A stretch of DNA of 43,485 nucleotides, taken from positions 1 through 43,485 of the forward strand of contig PHFX01000014.1 in NCBI GenBank assembly GCA_007618135.1. The letters run 5' to 3'. Numbering within the stretch: the stretch's first letter is position 1; every line of letters begins with the position of its first letter. The position numbers and the translations under genes were made by a program. Below are positions 25,859-34,502 of the stretch, piece by piece. The notes under the pieces were generated by a model. That model did no database searches. It was given only the letters and a program-made list of their open reading frames with translations, and was not told the origin of the DNA. This stretch comes from Candidatus Brocadia sp. WS118 (lineage in GTDB: Bacteria; Planctomycetota; Brocadiia; Brocadiales; Brocadiaceae).

Positions 25859-26247
25859 GGACGTTATGAGACTTTGTTCTATCTTGACTGGTTCATAGAA
25901 AACAACAGTCCTTTTTCCCTTGCAGGATTTTCCTATCTTTCAATGGAGTCGGGAAATCTTGTTTACGCTGGGTAATTCTAGATATGACGCAAAATTTTGT
26001 CAAGGTAAATCGCTGGTAAAGAGCCTCAAAATGCCGTATTTATCCTTGTCATTTCCATATGAGTATGCTAACATAAAAAAATTGTTGATGTATCAGTTGC
26101 CAGTTTGAGAGAGGAAGGACGAAGCTTCTTTTCCCCGAATCTTCCCGGCACGGTCGGATGCAAACGGTTACTGATTTCTCCGGGCCGTGAATTCGTACGG
26201 TGAATTCATTCTGGTTTTGATTTTAGTAGGATAAATGTTGCAGGCGA
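25859..26247. other. divergent intergenic region between pabB and xerC
   Basis: About 390 bases. A 62-codon plus-strand frame (25920-26108) has no ribosome binding site or recognisable product and is not accepted. A short direct repeat GTGAATTC occurs twice near 26187-26206, each copy containing the palindrome GAATTC. Promoters for both flanking genes should lie here, but no clear pair of boxes stands out. I see no RNA gene. Confidence 0.5.
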
Positions 26248-27129
26248 ATGGTTAAGACGATGCAAGGGCATGTTAAGAAATACCTTGATCATATTGAGCA
26301 CAACAGGAATTTTTCCGTGCAGACCTTAAGGGCTTATCGAAATGATCTCTATCAGTATCTTTCGTTTCTTGTTGGGGAAGGTTGCCATGACCTTGAAAGC
26401 GTTACCCGCTTGTTATTGCGAGGTTTTCTTGCCTACTTAAAAAAGCAAGACTATTCAAAAACCACGATTGCCAGGAAACTGGTGTCAATCCGGTCCCTTT
26501 ATAAATTCCTGTGCCGTGAGGGTATTCTGAAAGGTAATCCCGCGGAGAACATCCGTGCTCCGAAACTGGAAAAAAAACTTCCCGGGTTTATGAGTATTAA
26601 GCAGACCGAAACCCTCTTAGATCTGCCAGTCATGGACACGGTGTCAGGCGTTCGTGACAGGGCTATTATGGAAACCTTGTACAGCACCGGTATGAGGGTG
26701 AGCGAATTGGTTGGAACGGATATTGATGACATAGACTTTTTCAATGAAGTTGTCAAGGTGAAGGGAAAAGGACGAAAAGAACGTTTGCAACCTATTGGAA
26801 ATCATGCTTTGGATGCCATACGATCGTACCTTGACAAAAGGGGATCTGATAATAAAGCCCTTTTTTTAAACAAACGTGGTGGACGACTGACCGAGCGCAG
26901 CGTGGCAAGGATGCTGGAAAAGTATGTAAAAATGGCCGGTATGAGCCTTAATATTTCTCCCCATACTTTTCGGCACAGTTTTGCCACCCACTTGCTTGAC
27001 AGCGGCGCCGATTTACGGTCTGTACAGGAGCTTTTGGGTCACGCCAACCTTTCTTCGACACAAATCTATACTCATATTACCACAGAACGATTAAAGCAGG
27101 TATACGATAAGGCGCATCCCAGGGCATAA
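26248..27129 (+). CDS. xerC: tyrosine recombinase of the XerC/XerD type
   Basis: A 293-residue site-specific recombinase. An N-terminal SAM-like core-binding domain (about 5-90) is followed by the catalytic domain with R150 (STGMRVSEL), K174 (KGKGRKER), H239 and R242 (HTFRHSF), H265 (LLGHANLSS) and the nucleophile Y274 (TQIYTH). Size and sequence style fit chromosomal XerC/XerD, which resolve chromosome dimers at dif with FtsK, rather than a phage integrase. No dif-like site is identified nearby. The assignment to XerC rather than XerD is uncertain. An alternative start is the ATG at 26260. Confidence 0.9.
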   Translation: MVKTMQGHVKKYLDHIEHNRNFSVQTLRAYRNDLYQYLSFLVGEGCHDLESVTRLLLRGFLAYLKKQDYSKTTIARKLVSIRSLYKFLCREGILKGNPAENIRAPKLEKKLPGFMSIKQTETLLDLPVMDTVSGVRDRAIMETLYSTGMRVSELVGTDIDDIDFFNEVVKVKGKGRKERLQPIGNHALDAIRSYLDKRGSDNKALFLNKRGGRLTERSVARMLEKYVKMAGMSLNISPHTFRHSFATHLLDSGADLRSVQELLGHANLSSTQIYTHITTERLKQVYDKAHPRA

Positions 27130-27172
27130 ATGAACGGCCCTATCGGGTCGTTCCCCAAGATGGAAGTCTGTT

Positions 27173-28669
27173 ATGAAATTTTGGTATCTGTCAGTTAATT
27201 TGTTTTTATTGTTTTTTGTGTCCTGCGTGGTTGGTGCCCAGCAAATTCAACAATACAAATTGCAGGAGGCATTTCCGCATCTTTCCTTTGATAGTCCTGT
27301 GGATTTACAACACGCCGGTGACGGCACGAACAGACTTTTTGTTGTATCGCAGCGCGGGATGGTTTCTGTTTTTGAGAATAACCCATTGGCAAAGTCGGCA
27401 CAGACTTTTTTAGACATACGGGACAGGGTAATTGCCGCCGGGGAATTAGGACTGCTTGGACTTGCCTTTCATCCTGACTATGAGCAGAATGGATACTTTT
27501 ATGTGAATTACACGGCGGCGAATCCCCTTCGTTCCATTATTGCACGATATTCAGTAAGTGAAGCAGACCCGAATGCTGCAGATAACAAGAGTGAACTCAT
27601 TCTATTTCACATAAGGCAGCCGTTTCCGAATCATAACGGCGGCCAGCTGGCCTTTGGTCCTGATGGCTATTTGTATATTGCATTAGGCGATGGTGGCTCT
27701 GCTGGCGACCCTCAGAATAACGGGCAAAACCGATCGTCCTTTCTCGGCAAGATATTGCGTATCGATGTAAACGCCACTTCAGGAGAGACCTTTTACGGTA
27801 TTCCGCCCGATAATCCCTTTGCGGGAAATACCAAAGGCTTTAAAGAGGAAATTTATGCGTATGGCTTACGCAATCCATGGAGATTTAGTTTTGACTTTGC
27901 AACAGGATGGCTATGGGCGGGGGATGTAGGCCAGAATTCATGGGAAGAGATTGACATTATCACAAAAGGGGAAAACTATGGCTGGAGGGTGATGGAAGGA
28001 AATCATTGTTATAATCCCTCTCCTTGCAATACTACCGGACTTGCCTTGCCCGTATGGGAGTATGGTCATGACAATCCGGGGGGGTGTTCAATAACGGGTG
28101 GCCATGTTTACCGTGGAAAAAAACTTCCGGAACTTGCCGGAAGATATCTGTATGGTGATTATTGCAGCGGCAGAATCTGGGCGTTGCGATATGATGGTGG
28201 AAATTCCGTTACCAATACCTTGTTATTAAAAGAAGACGTTAATATATCATCTTTTGGAATCGATGAGGATCATGAAATATTCATCTGTGATTTAAATGGG
28301 AAAATTTATGAACTTTCTACCGTTACGTCATCACCAACGGCCACGCCTACCCCAATAATAAAGGGTAAAATCTTCGGATATGTGATGGACAACAAAGGGA
28401 ATTTCATCAAATCTGCAAGAATAAAGCTTAAAGGGAAAGAAACAAGGAAGAAGACCTTATCCGATACGGCCGGCTTTTTTGAATTTACCGGGATAGAGGG
28501 TGCTACCTATAAGGTTATTGCAGAAAAGACCGGATACAAAAAAACCAGACAGATGATAACGATGAATGATGGAGAAGAGAAAGAGATTATGCTGGAGATG
28601 AAAAAAACCGTTGATGGGAAAGTCAATCTCCTGTTAAATAAAGAGGTTTTTTGGCAAGGAGGGGCATGA
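27173..28669 (+). CDS. PQQ-type soluble sugar dehydrogenase with C-terminal carboxypeptidase-regulatory-like domain
   Basis: A 498-residue exported protein. A signal peptide covers about 1-22. Residues 35-385 form the six-bladed propeller of glucose/sorbosone dehydrogenases (YliI-like): RLFVVSQRGMVSVFE, GLLGLAFHPDYEQNGYFYVN, PFPNHNGGQLAFGPDGYLYI, GDGGSAGDPQNNGQN, and YAYGLRNPWRFSFD. These enzymes oxidise aldoses in the periplasm with PQQ and calcium. A Thr/Pro linker (TSSPTATPTP) leads to a beta-sandwich of the carboxypeptidase-regulatory-like type from about 395 (GYVMDNKGNFIKSARIKLKG). GGAAG precedes the ATG. No PQQ synthesis genes are in the window, so the cofactor is not proven. The extra domain may bind carbohydrate or another surface protein. 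Confidence 0.88.
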   Translation: MKFWYLSVNLFLLFFVSCVVGAQQIQQYKLQEAFPHLSFDSPVDLQHAGDGTNRLFVVSQRGMVSVFENNPLAKSAQTFLDIRDRVIAAGELGLLGLAFHPDYEQNGYFYVNYTAANPLRSIIARYSVSEADPNAADNKSELILFHIRQPFPNHNGGQLAFGPDGYLYIALGDGGSAGDPQNNGQNRSSFLGKILRIDVNATSGETFYGIPPDNPFAGNTKGFKEEIYAYGLRNPWRFSFDFATGWLWAGDVGQNSWEEIDIITKGENYGWRVMEGNHCYNPSPCNTTGLALPVWEYGHDNPGGCSITGGHVYRGKKLPELAGRYLYGDYCSGRIWALRYDGGNSVTNTLLLKEDVNISSFGIDEDHEIFICDLNGKIYELSTVTSSPTATPTPIIKGKIFGYVMDNKGNFIKSARIKLKGKETRKKTLSDTAGFFEFTGIEGATYKVIAEKTGYKKTRQMITMNDGEEKEIMLEMKKTVDGKVNLLLNKEVFWQGGA

Positions 28670-28763
28670 AGTTTATACAATATACGTACTCTAAAAAACA
28701 TGGCACTGTTGGATTGTCCCGACGGCATTCACGTTGGTGCATTTTCAATCTTAACTACCATTC

Positions 28764-30830
28764 ATGACGAGATATCCTATGGGAAAGCGAGACAAGACAA
28801 AGAGTGATCCCCCGGTTGAAAATGAAGGCTGCATTGCAGTCACCAACGGAATTGGACAGAAACAATATGAAGAAATTGTAGCCGATGTCTGTTTGTCACA
28901 CCTGATTCTCGAACAAACGATGGAGGGAATTGTGGTATGCGATGAAAACGGCAGGATCGTGTGCGCCAGCAAAACTGCCCATACCTTTTGTGGCGGCGAT
29001 CCGGTGTCCAAACCTTTCGAAACGACCTTTCCCCTTCAAATGAAAAACGAGGGGGACGGGTATAGGGATTTTCGTATCAAAGACGTTTTAAATAACAAAG
29101 TCATTCAAGGCACGGAAGTGAGTCTGACGTATTCTTTCGGTGTCCGTTCAGATGACATGAAGGTATTTCATCTGCTTATGAATGCCTCACCTTTGCGAAA
29201 TTCAGAGAATGCAGTGGTTGGTTGTGTGGTTATCTTGTCTGACGTTACCGAACAGAAACGGGTGAAAAGACGAAAGGGCATATTGTATACCATAACACGC
29301 GTGTTGTCAGAGTCGGCCACGTTTAAAGAAGCCGCCCCAAAGATCCTTCAATCCCTGTGTGAAAGCCTGGAATGGGATGTCGGGGTGTTGTGGACGGTTG
29401 AAAGAAAAACCGACAAGTTGCGTTGTTCAGAAATGTGGCATACGCCCTCCGTAGAAATTCCAGAGTTTGAGGCGCTTACCCGGCAGATTACCTTTTCCCC
29501 TCAGGTTGGACTGCCTGGCACTGTTTATGCCACCAAAGCTCCTCTCTGGATTACCAACGTCGTCTCCAATGCGAACTTTCCCCGGGCGGCAGTCGCAGCC
29601 AAAGAAAAATTGCATGGGGCATTTGGTTTCCCTATCCTGGCCGGGAACACGATCCTTGGCGTAATTGAATTTTTTTGCCATGAAATACAGCCAGCCGATG
29701 ACGACCTGCTCAAGTTAATGGCCTCCATCGGTGAGCAGATCGGTCAGTTCATCGAACGGAAACGATCGGAGGATGCCCTGATACACCGGATAGACTTTGA
29801 AAAGACCGTTGCCAGCATTTCCTCACGATTTGTTGTCTTTTCAGACTTTAATAATGCCGTTTTCAAATCATTGGCTGACGCTGGCCGGTTAAGTGACGCA
29901 GGAAGGGCATACCTTTTTCAATTCCGGGATAATGGCGCTTTTATGGACAACACCAACGAATGGCATGCAGAAGGGGTCGCTCCTGAAATTCAGCATCTTC
30001 AAAATCTTCCCACGGCAATGTTTCCCTGGCTCATGGAGAACTTGCGAGCCGGCAAGGTGATTCATGTCGCAGATGTTTCCCAAATGCCTGCCGAGGCCGC
30101 TTTTGAAAAGCAGGAATTTGAAAAGAGGAGCATCAAGGCAATATTGATTTTGCCGGTACATGCCGAAAAGGAATTAGTCGGGTTCGTTGGCTTTGACAGC
30201 GTGGTGGCTGTTGATCCCTGGCATGAGGAAGATGTTGCACTCCTGCACATCACTGCAGAGATCATAGGAAATGCTATTGCACGTAAACACTCGGATGCCC
30301 TTGTTACCTATATGGCTTACCATGATACCCTCACCGGCTTACCCAACCGAAACTTATTTCAGGACCGTTTGAAACTAGCATTAGTTCATGCAAAACGTTA
30401 TAAAAAGATGGTTGCTGTTATGATCCTTGACCTGGATCACTTCAAAACCATTAATGATGCCCTGGGGCATCACATAGGTGATTTGCTGCTGAAAGAGATT
30501 GCAGGGCGGCTGATACAATGCGTGCGCAAGGGCGATACTATTGCCCGCACAGGTGGTGATGAATTTACCATCATCCTTCCTGATTTAGTTCATGCACTCA
30601 ATACGATCATAGTTGCAAGTAAAGTTATTGACGCACTCAACCAGCCTTTCAGGTTCGAAGGTCGCGAAATCCATGCCACGATTAGCATAGGCATCAGCCT
30701 TTATCCACTCGATGCAGAGAGCCCGGAAGACCTGGTCAAAAAGGCCGATATTGCCATGTACCTTTCCAAGTCACGCGGTAAAAATACCTACCGTTTCTAC
30801 CAATCTGAGATGAATACCGTAAAGAAATAA
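28764..30830 (+). CDS. diguanylate cyclase with PAS and GAF sensor domains
   Basis: A 688-residue cytoplasmic signalling protein with no membrane segment. A PAS-type region lies about 45-165 (LEQTMEGIVVCDENGRIVCA), the first GAF about 180-335 and the second GAF about 345-510. A GGDEF domain follows (about 520-685) with the intact active site GGDEF at 597-601. The inhibitory RxxD motif (RKGD, 588-591) stands five residues before it, so product inhibition by c-di-GMP is expected. It should make c-di-GMP from two GTP. No EAL domain is present. An internal ATG five codons later is an equally possible start. The ligand of the GAF domains is unknown. Confidence 0.93.
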   Translation: MTRYPMGKRDKTKSDPPVENEGCIAVTNGIGQKQYEEIVADVCLSHLILEQTMEGIVVCDENGRIVCASKTAHTFCGGDPVSKPFETTFPLQMKNEGDGYRDFRIKDVLNNKVIQGTEVSLTYSFGVRSDDMKVFHLLMNASPLRNSENAVVGCVVILSDVTEQKRVKRRKGILYTITRVLSESATFKEAAPKILQSLCESLEWDVGVLWTVERKTDKLRCSEMWHTPSVEIPEFEALTRQITFSPQVGLPGTVYATKAPLWITNVVSNANFPRAAVAAKEKLHGAFGFPILAGNTILGVIEFFCHEIQPADDDLLKLMASIGEQIGQFIERKRSEDALIHRIDFEKTVASISSRFVVFSDFNNAVFKSLADAGRLSDAGRAYLFQFRDNGAFMDNTNEWHAEGVAPEIQHLQNLPTAMFPWLMENLRAGKVIHVADVSQMPAEAAFEKQEFEKRSIKAILILPVHAEKELVGFVGFDSVVAVDPWHEEDVALLHITAEIIGNAIARKHSDALVTYMAYHDTLTGLPNRNLFQDRLKLALVHAKRYKKMVAVMILDLDHFKTINDALGHHIGDLLLKEIAGRLIQCVRKGDTIARTGGDEFTIILPDLVHALNTIIVASKVIDALNQPFRFEGREIHATISIGISLYPLDAESPEDLVKKADIAMYLSKSRGKNTYRFYQSEMNTVKK

Positions 30831-30904
30831 GCAAAGCGGGGGTGCCTGGAAATTTTCCCGGAAACCGGGTATTTCATCTGCTGCGCAACTCAGTCAATTT
30901 GTAT

Positions 30905-30933
30905 TTGATAATTTTTTCTATTCGTGATACAGT
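30905..30933 (+). promoter_or_regulatory. possible promoter giving a leaderless radical SAM transcript
   Basis: TTGATA (30905-30910), 17-base spacer, TACAGT (30928-30933, four of six). The predicted start is at or near 30940, the A of the ATG, and no Shine-Dalgarno precedes this ATG. Confidence 0.3.
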
Positions 30934-30939
30934 TACTTT

Positions 30940-31989
30940 ATGAAAAATACCCCTTCATCATCTCCACTAAAACCATACCTTTTAAAGCACCGGTTTTACC
31001 CATTTCGGGAATATCTGAAGGAACATTTCGCTCATAAGGTGCACAAGATCCCGATTCACGCTGGTTTTACGTGCCCTAATCGTGATGGGCGCGTTGCGGT
31101 GGGTGGTTGTACGTACTGTATCAATGAAAGTTTTAGCCCCAATGTCAAAGAGACTTTCCTTCCGGTAAGAGAGCAAATTGAAAGAGGCAAGGTATTCCAC
31201 AAAATGAGATATGGAGCAGAAAAATTTATCGCCTATTTTCAGTCTTTTACCAATACTTACGCCGACAGAGAGACATTACAATCCTGTTATGAAGAAGCGC
31301 TCAGTGACAGGGATGTTGTGGGAATTTCTATTGGTACCAGACCAGATTGCATCACGGACGATATTTTAAGCCTTATCGATGGTTATACAAAAAAATATCA
31401 CGTTTGGATCGAATACGGACTTCAATCCATCCACGACAAGACTTTAGAGCGAATAAACCGGGGGCACGACTCCGGGATATTTCTGGATGCCGTACGTCGC
31501 ACAAAAAAAACTTGCATCAATATATGTGTTCATGTTATTTTAGGTTTACCTGGCGAGACGGAAGCGGAGATGATGGAAACCGCTCAGGCAGTAGCAAGTT
31601 TAGGTATACAGGGTATAAAGCTTCATCATTTGTATGTGGCTAAAAATACGGCATTGGCTGAGGAGTATTTTCAAGGCAAAGTGCAGACTCTGGATAGGTA
31701 TACGTATATGAAACTTGCTGTCGATTTTTTAGAGCATATCCCTTCAGATGTTACCGTACAACGGCTCGTAGGTGACACGCATGGCAATTTTCTCCTGTCT
31801 CCCGTATGGAATGCCAGCAAGGCAGAGATTACTAACGGGATAACACGGGAATTTGAGCGTCGGGGCACCTATCAGGGCTTACGGCATATTCGATCAGTGC
31901 CCATGATGGAGCATCCGAATTCATGTTCCGCACAAACCATGCGGGGACAAGATTCAGAAGAGTTGAAATTGCACACCGTAAAAATATAA
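30940..31989 (+). CDS. radical SAM protein, TIGR01212/YhcC type
   Basis: A 349-residue radical SAM enzyme. The cluster cysteines are C45 (FTCPNRDG), C57 and C60 (GGCTYC), the spacing of the TIGR01212 family. Other family stretches are AYFQSFTNTYADRETLQ, GISIGTRPDC, YGLQSIHDKTLERINRGH and LGLPGETEAEMMETA. The biochemical function of this family is not settled; a tRNA or RNA modification role has been suggested for related Elp3-like proteins. It is followed after a single base by a tRNA gene. This neighbour is suggestive only. No Shine-Dalgarno is present before the ATG. Confidence 0.92.
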   Translation: MKNTPSSSPLKPYLLKHRFYPFREYLKEHFAHKVHKIPIHAGFTCPNRDGRVAVGGCTYCINESFSPNVKETFLPVREQIERGKVFHKMRYGAEKFIAYFQSFTNTYADRETLQSCYEEALSDRDVVGISIGTRPDCITDDILSLIDGYTKKYHVWIEYGLQSIHDKTLERINRGHDSGIFLDAVRRTKKTCINICVHVILGLPGETEAEMMETAQAVASLGIQGIKLHHLYVAKNTALAEEYFQGKVQTLDRYTYMKLAVDFLEHIPSDVTVQRLVGDTHGNFLLSPVWNASKAEITNGITREFERRGTYQGLRHIRSVPMMEHPNSCSAQTMRGQDSEELKLHTVKI

Positions 31990-31990
31990 A

Positions 31991-32064
31991 GCGGGCGTAA
32001 TTCAGTGGTAGAATACCAGCTTCCCAAGCTGGGTATGAGGGTTCGATTCCCTTCGCCCGCTCCA
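31991..32064 (+). tRNA. tRNA-Gly (anticodon CCC)
   Basis: A full cloverleaf can be drawn. The acceptor stem is GCGGGCG paired with CGCCCGC. The anticodon stem CCAGC/GCTGG surrounds loop TTCCCAA, giving anticodon CCC, which reads GGG. The T-arm is GAGGG/CCCTT-like around TTCGATT, and U73 plus an encoded CCA (32062-32064) ends the gene. It begins one base after the TAA of the radical SAM gene and ends 23 bases before the HPF-CSD gene, so it must be cut out of a longer transcript or come from a promoter inside the radical SAM gene. Confidence 0.97.
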
Positions 32065-32087
32065 TTCTATAAGCAGGAGGATGTTAC

Positions 32088-32606
32088 ATGATACTGCCAT
32101 TGCAAATTACGTCGCGAAATATAGAACTCACTGAAGCGATCGAAGCTAATATCCGTGAGCATGCCGAGAAGTTAGATAAATATTACAGCAGAATTACCAG
32201 CTGCAGGGTTACGGTTGAGGCGCTTCCCAATAGATCCCTGTACAACCTGCGTATCGACATGACGGTTCCTGGTACAGAGCTCGTGGTAAAACTTGATCCA
32301 AACGCAGACCTGTATCTTGCCATACGAGATGCCTTTCATGATGCTCGCCGGAAGCTGGAGGATTTTGGCAGAAGGCAGCGCGGTGATGTGAAACAGCATA
32401 CAGAAACGCCCCGTGGTCTTATTAAAACGCTGTTTCCAGATCAGGGTTACGGCTTCCTTACCACCATGGATGGTCGTGAGGTATATTTCCACGAACATAG
32501 CGTTCAAAACCATAAATTTAAACAGCTGACCGTCGGGATGGAGGTGCGCTTTGGTGAAGAAATGGGCGAAAAAGGGCCACAGGCGACGTATGTGAGAGTG
32601 ATATAA
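32088..32606 (+). CDS. HPF/RaiA ribosome hibernation factor fused to a cold-shock domain
   Basis: A 172-residue protein. Residues 1-100 are the HPF/RaiA (sigma-54 modulation) fold: LQITSRNIELTEAIEANIRE, then HAEKLDKYYSRITSC and LYLAIRDAFHDARRKLEDF. Residues 108-172 form a cold-shock OB fold with GYGFLTT at 120-126 (RNP1) and VYFHEHSV at 132-139 (RNP2). HPF binds the 30S subunit at the tRNA/mRNA channel and silences ribosomes in stationary phase. The cold-shock domain replaces the dimerisation domain of long HPF and would add RNA binding. A strong GCAGGAGG lies before the ATG. It directly follows tRNA-Gly. Confidence 0.9.
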   Translation: MILPLQITSRNIELTEAIEANIREHAEKLDKYYSRITSCRVTVEALPNRSLYNLRIDMTVPGTELVVKLDPNADLYLAIRDAFHDARRKLEDFGRRQRGDVKQHTETPRGLIKTLFPDQGYGFLTTMDGREVYFHEHSVQNHKFKQLTVGMEVRFGEEMGEKGPQATYVRVI

Positions 32607-32638
32607 AGCTGGTTAGTAAATTAAGCATACCTTGTACG

Positions 32639-32764
32639 TGTCATTGCAAACGAAGCGAAGCCGAAGTTACGAGCCCAGGCGAAGCAAACCCACGAGATTC
32701 CTCGCTTTGCTCAGAATGACAGTCATAGCAGAGATTGCTTCGGGCTATCGCCCTCGCAATGACA
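32639..32764. repeat. MITE-like repeat with 9-bp terminal inverted repeats
   Basis: A 126-bp element bounded by TGTCATTGC (32639-32647) and GCAATGACA (32756-32764). Inside it are several motifs of the same kind, such as GAAGCGAAG, CGCTTTGCTCAGAATGACA and AGATTGCTTCGGGC. The pattern is like the dispersed 'TCATTGCGAG ... CTCGCAATGACA' repeats found in many genomes. It has no coding capacity. Short frames through it are not genes. It lies between the HPF-CSD gene and the M48 peptidase gene. Confidence 0.7.
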
Positions 32765-32834
32765 ACTTTCTTTTTGCGTTTACTATAAAATCATTCATGA
32801 AGACTGGTCAATTTGTTTGCAGCGAGACTGCACG

Positions 32835-33572
32835 ATGGTATTAACCAAAAGATTGTTATTTCTCATAGCTGTTCCTGCAGTGAGTTTCTTTTTCACAGAA
32901 CGTTTCAGCTTTGCAGCTGATGATTGGCAACTACCTGACACCCCTTCGGAGATAAGCGATGCCGAAGAGACCGAACTGGGAAAACAAGTGGATGAGTATA
33001 TACGACATCAGTTTTACCTGGAAGAAGATCCTGATTTTAACAAAGCCGTTAACAGCATCGTACAAAAGGTAGTTGCCGTATCCGACAGAAACACCCTCCC
33101 CTTTACCTGCACCATCCTGCAGTCTCTTTCAATCAACGCATTTTCCGCCCCGGGCGGGCACATATACCTGACGTATGGATTATTAAAATTTGCGCAAACG
33201 GAAGATGAAGTGGCAGGAATTATTGGCCATGAAGTTGCTCACGTATCCCTGAGACATGCCTCAAAATTATACCACGAGGTTATGGGAATCAATTCCCGGC
33301 ATGACGACGGACTTCGTTCCGCAGCAAATTTATTGATCTTCAATAGCCACCTCGAAGAGTTTGAGCAAGACGCTGATACCAAGGGGATTTTGTATGCACA
33401 AAAAGCCGGGTTTAATCCCAACGGACTGTTGGATTTTTTGGAACGACACCTCAATTTCATGATGCACAGAAGGTTGTTTGGTATGATAGATTCTGGTTTC
33501 ACCGCAATGATCACAGCGAGATTAAACCATTTGAGAGAATGCCTGGCCAACACAGAAAAGAGCAATAATTAG
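32835..33572 (+). CDS. exported M48-family zinc metallopeptidase
   Basis: A 245-residue peptidase with N-terminal signal peptide (hydrophobic 5-21, then SFAADDW). The zinc site is HEVAH at 132-136 with third ligand E177 in EFEQDADTKG. Upstream motifs are FSAPGGHIYLTYGLLKFAQT, typical of the BepA/Oma1-like M48 group, which acts on misfolded envelope proteins. The TPR tail of BepA is absent, so the protein is a compact form. A TTG six codons upstream is open but has no advantage; the ATG at 32835 starts the signal peptide. The ribosome binding site is weak. Confidence 0.92.
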   Translation: MVLTKRLLFLIAVPAVSFFFTERFSFAADDWQLPDTPSEISDAEETELGKQVDEYIRHQFYLEEDPDFNKAVNSIVQKVVAVSDRNTLPFTCTILQSLSINAFSAPGGHIYLTYGLLKFAQTEDEVAGIIGHEVAHVSLRHASKLYHEVMGINSRHDDGLRSAANLLIFNSHLEEFEQDADTKGILYAQKAGFNPNGLLDFLERHLNFMMHRRLFGMIDSGFTAMITARLNHLRECLANTEKSNN

Positions 33573-33586
33573 GCCGGAATCGGACG

Positions 33587-34444
33587 ATGCAAGGCGTAAC
33601 TGGCAAGGACAGCAGGTCGATACCACATTCATCAGGTTCCCCACAAAAAGTCTACGGTGTCGATTTTAGTGGCGCTGCGAATGCAGGAAAGAAGATATGG
33701 ATCACGGGTGGAATACGGGAAAAAGACCGATTGCACATTCAAAGCTGTCTCCGTGCTTCTGAACTGCCCGGCTCAGGGAATGAACGCAACAGGTGCATGG
33801 CGGCGCTTCTGGCTTTCATCAGGAAAGAAAAGACAGGTGCCTTTGGATTCGATTTCCCTTTTGGGTTGCCACGAGACCTCGTAAAAGGGGACAGTTGGCG
33901 GGATTTTGTTGTATCCTTTTCGTTCCGTTACACCAGCGCTGAAGATTTTAGAAAAGCATTATGCATTGCCGCCGGTGGATCAGAACTCAAACGCATGACG
34001 GACAGGGCATGTCAAACTCCGTTTTCTCCCTATAATCTCCGGCTTTATCGTCAGACCTATTACGGCATCTCTGAAGTGCTTGCCCCGCTGGTCAGGAAAC
34101 GCCAGGCTTGCGTCCTCCCTATGCAAAAAGCCCTGCCTGACAGGCCATGGCTTCTGGAAGTTTGCCCTGCGTCGACATTAAAGCAGGAACAGCTTTACGT
34201 TCCGTACAAAGGTAGGACAAGAGCACATTACACAGCCAGAAAGCGCATCCTCAAGTGGATCGAAGGACCGTGCGACATATCTCTCCCAAGGGCAATACGT
34301 CTGACAGCTCTGGGAGACTCTGATGGAGATGCCCTTGACAGTGTTGTAGCTGCATTCGCTACCTTCCGTGCACTTCGTGATCAAGCGGTTACTGCTGTCT
34401 TTGACAAAAAGACTTACCAGCTGGAGGGGTATGTATACGTTTAA
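33587..34444 (+). CDS. DUF429-family protein (predicted RNase H-like fold)
   Basis: A 285-residue protein. The N-terminal region GVDFSGAANAGKKIWI (from residue 24) and FGFDFPFGLPRDL (about 85-97) are the conserved acidic strands of DUF429. WLLEVCPASTLKQE and GDSDGDALDSVVAAFATF near the C terminus carry further conserved acidic residues. The fold is predicted to resemble RNase H, with the aspartates as possible metal ligands, but no activity is established for the family. It lies 14 bases after the M48 gene and may be co-transcribed. No functional link is evident. Confidence 0.8.
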   Translation: MQGVTGKDSRSIPHSSGSPQKVYGVDFSGAANAGKKIWITGGIREKDRLHIQSCLRASELPGSGNERNRCMAALLAFIRKEKTGAFGFDFPFGLPRDLVKGDSWRDFVVSFSFRYTSAEDFRKALCIAAGGSELKRMTDRACQTPFSPYNLRLYRQTYYGISEVLAPLVRKRQACVLPMQKALPDRPWLLEVCPASTLKQEQLYVPYKGRTRAHYTARKRILKWIEGPCDISLPRAIRLTALGDSDGDALDSVVAAFATFRALRDQAVTAVFDKKTYQLEGYVYV

Positions 34445-34502
34445 GTTGTTGTTCCTGATCAAATGAAATCAATTTTATTATTTCATGCCTTATTGTGACA
34501 TC

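Noticed and set aside
25920-26108. 62-codon plus-strand ORF between pabB and xerC
   Set aside because: No ribosome binding site and no protein-like pattern.
26248-27129. Phage or integron integrase
   Set aside because: Sequence style and length fit chromosomal XerC/XerD; no attachment sites, phage genes or cassette array are nearby.
30841-30880. Rho-independent terminator after the diguanylate cyclase
   Set aside because: The CCCGG-AAA-CCGGG stem is only five base pairs and no T-run follows directly.
32632-32844. 70-codon ORF across the MITE-like element
   Set aside because: It merely translates the repeat; such repeats often leave open frames.
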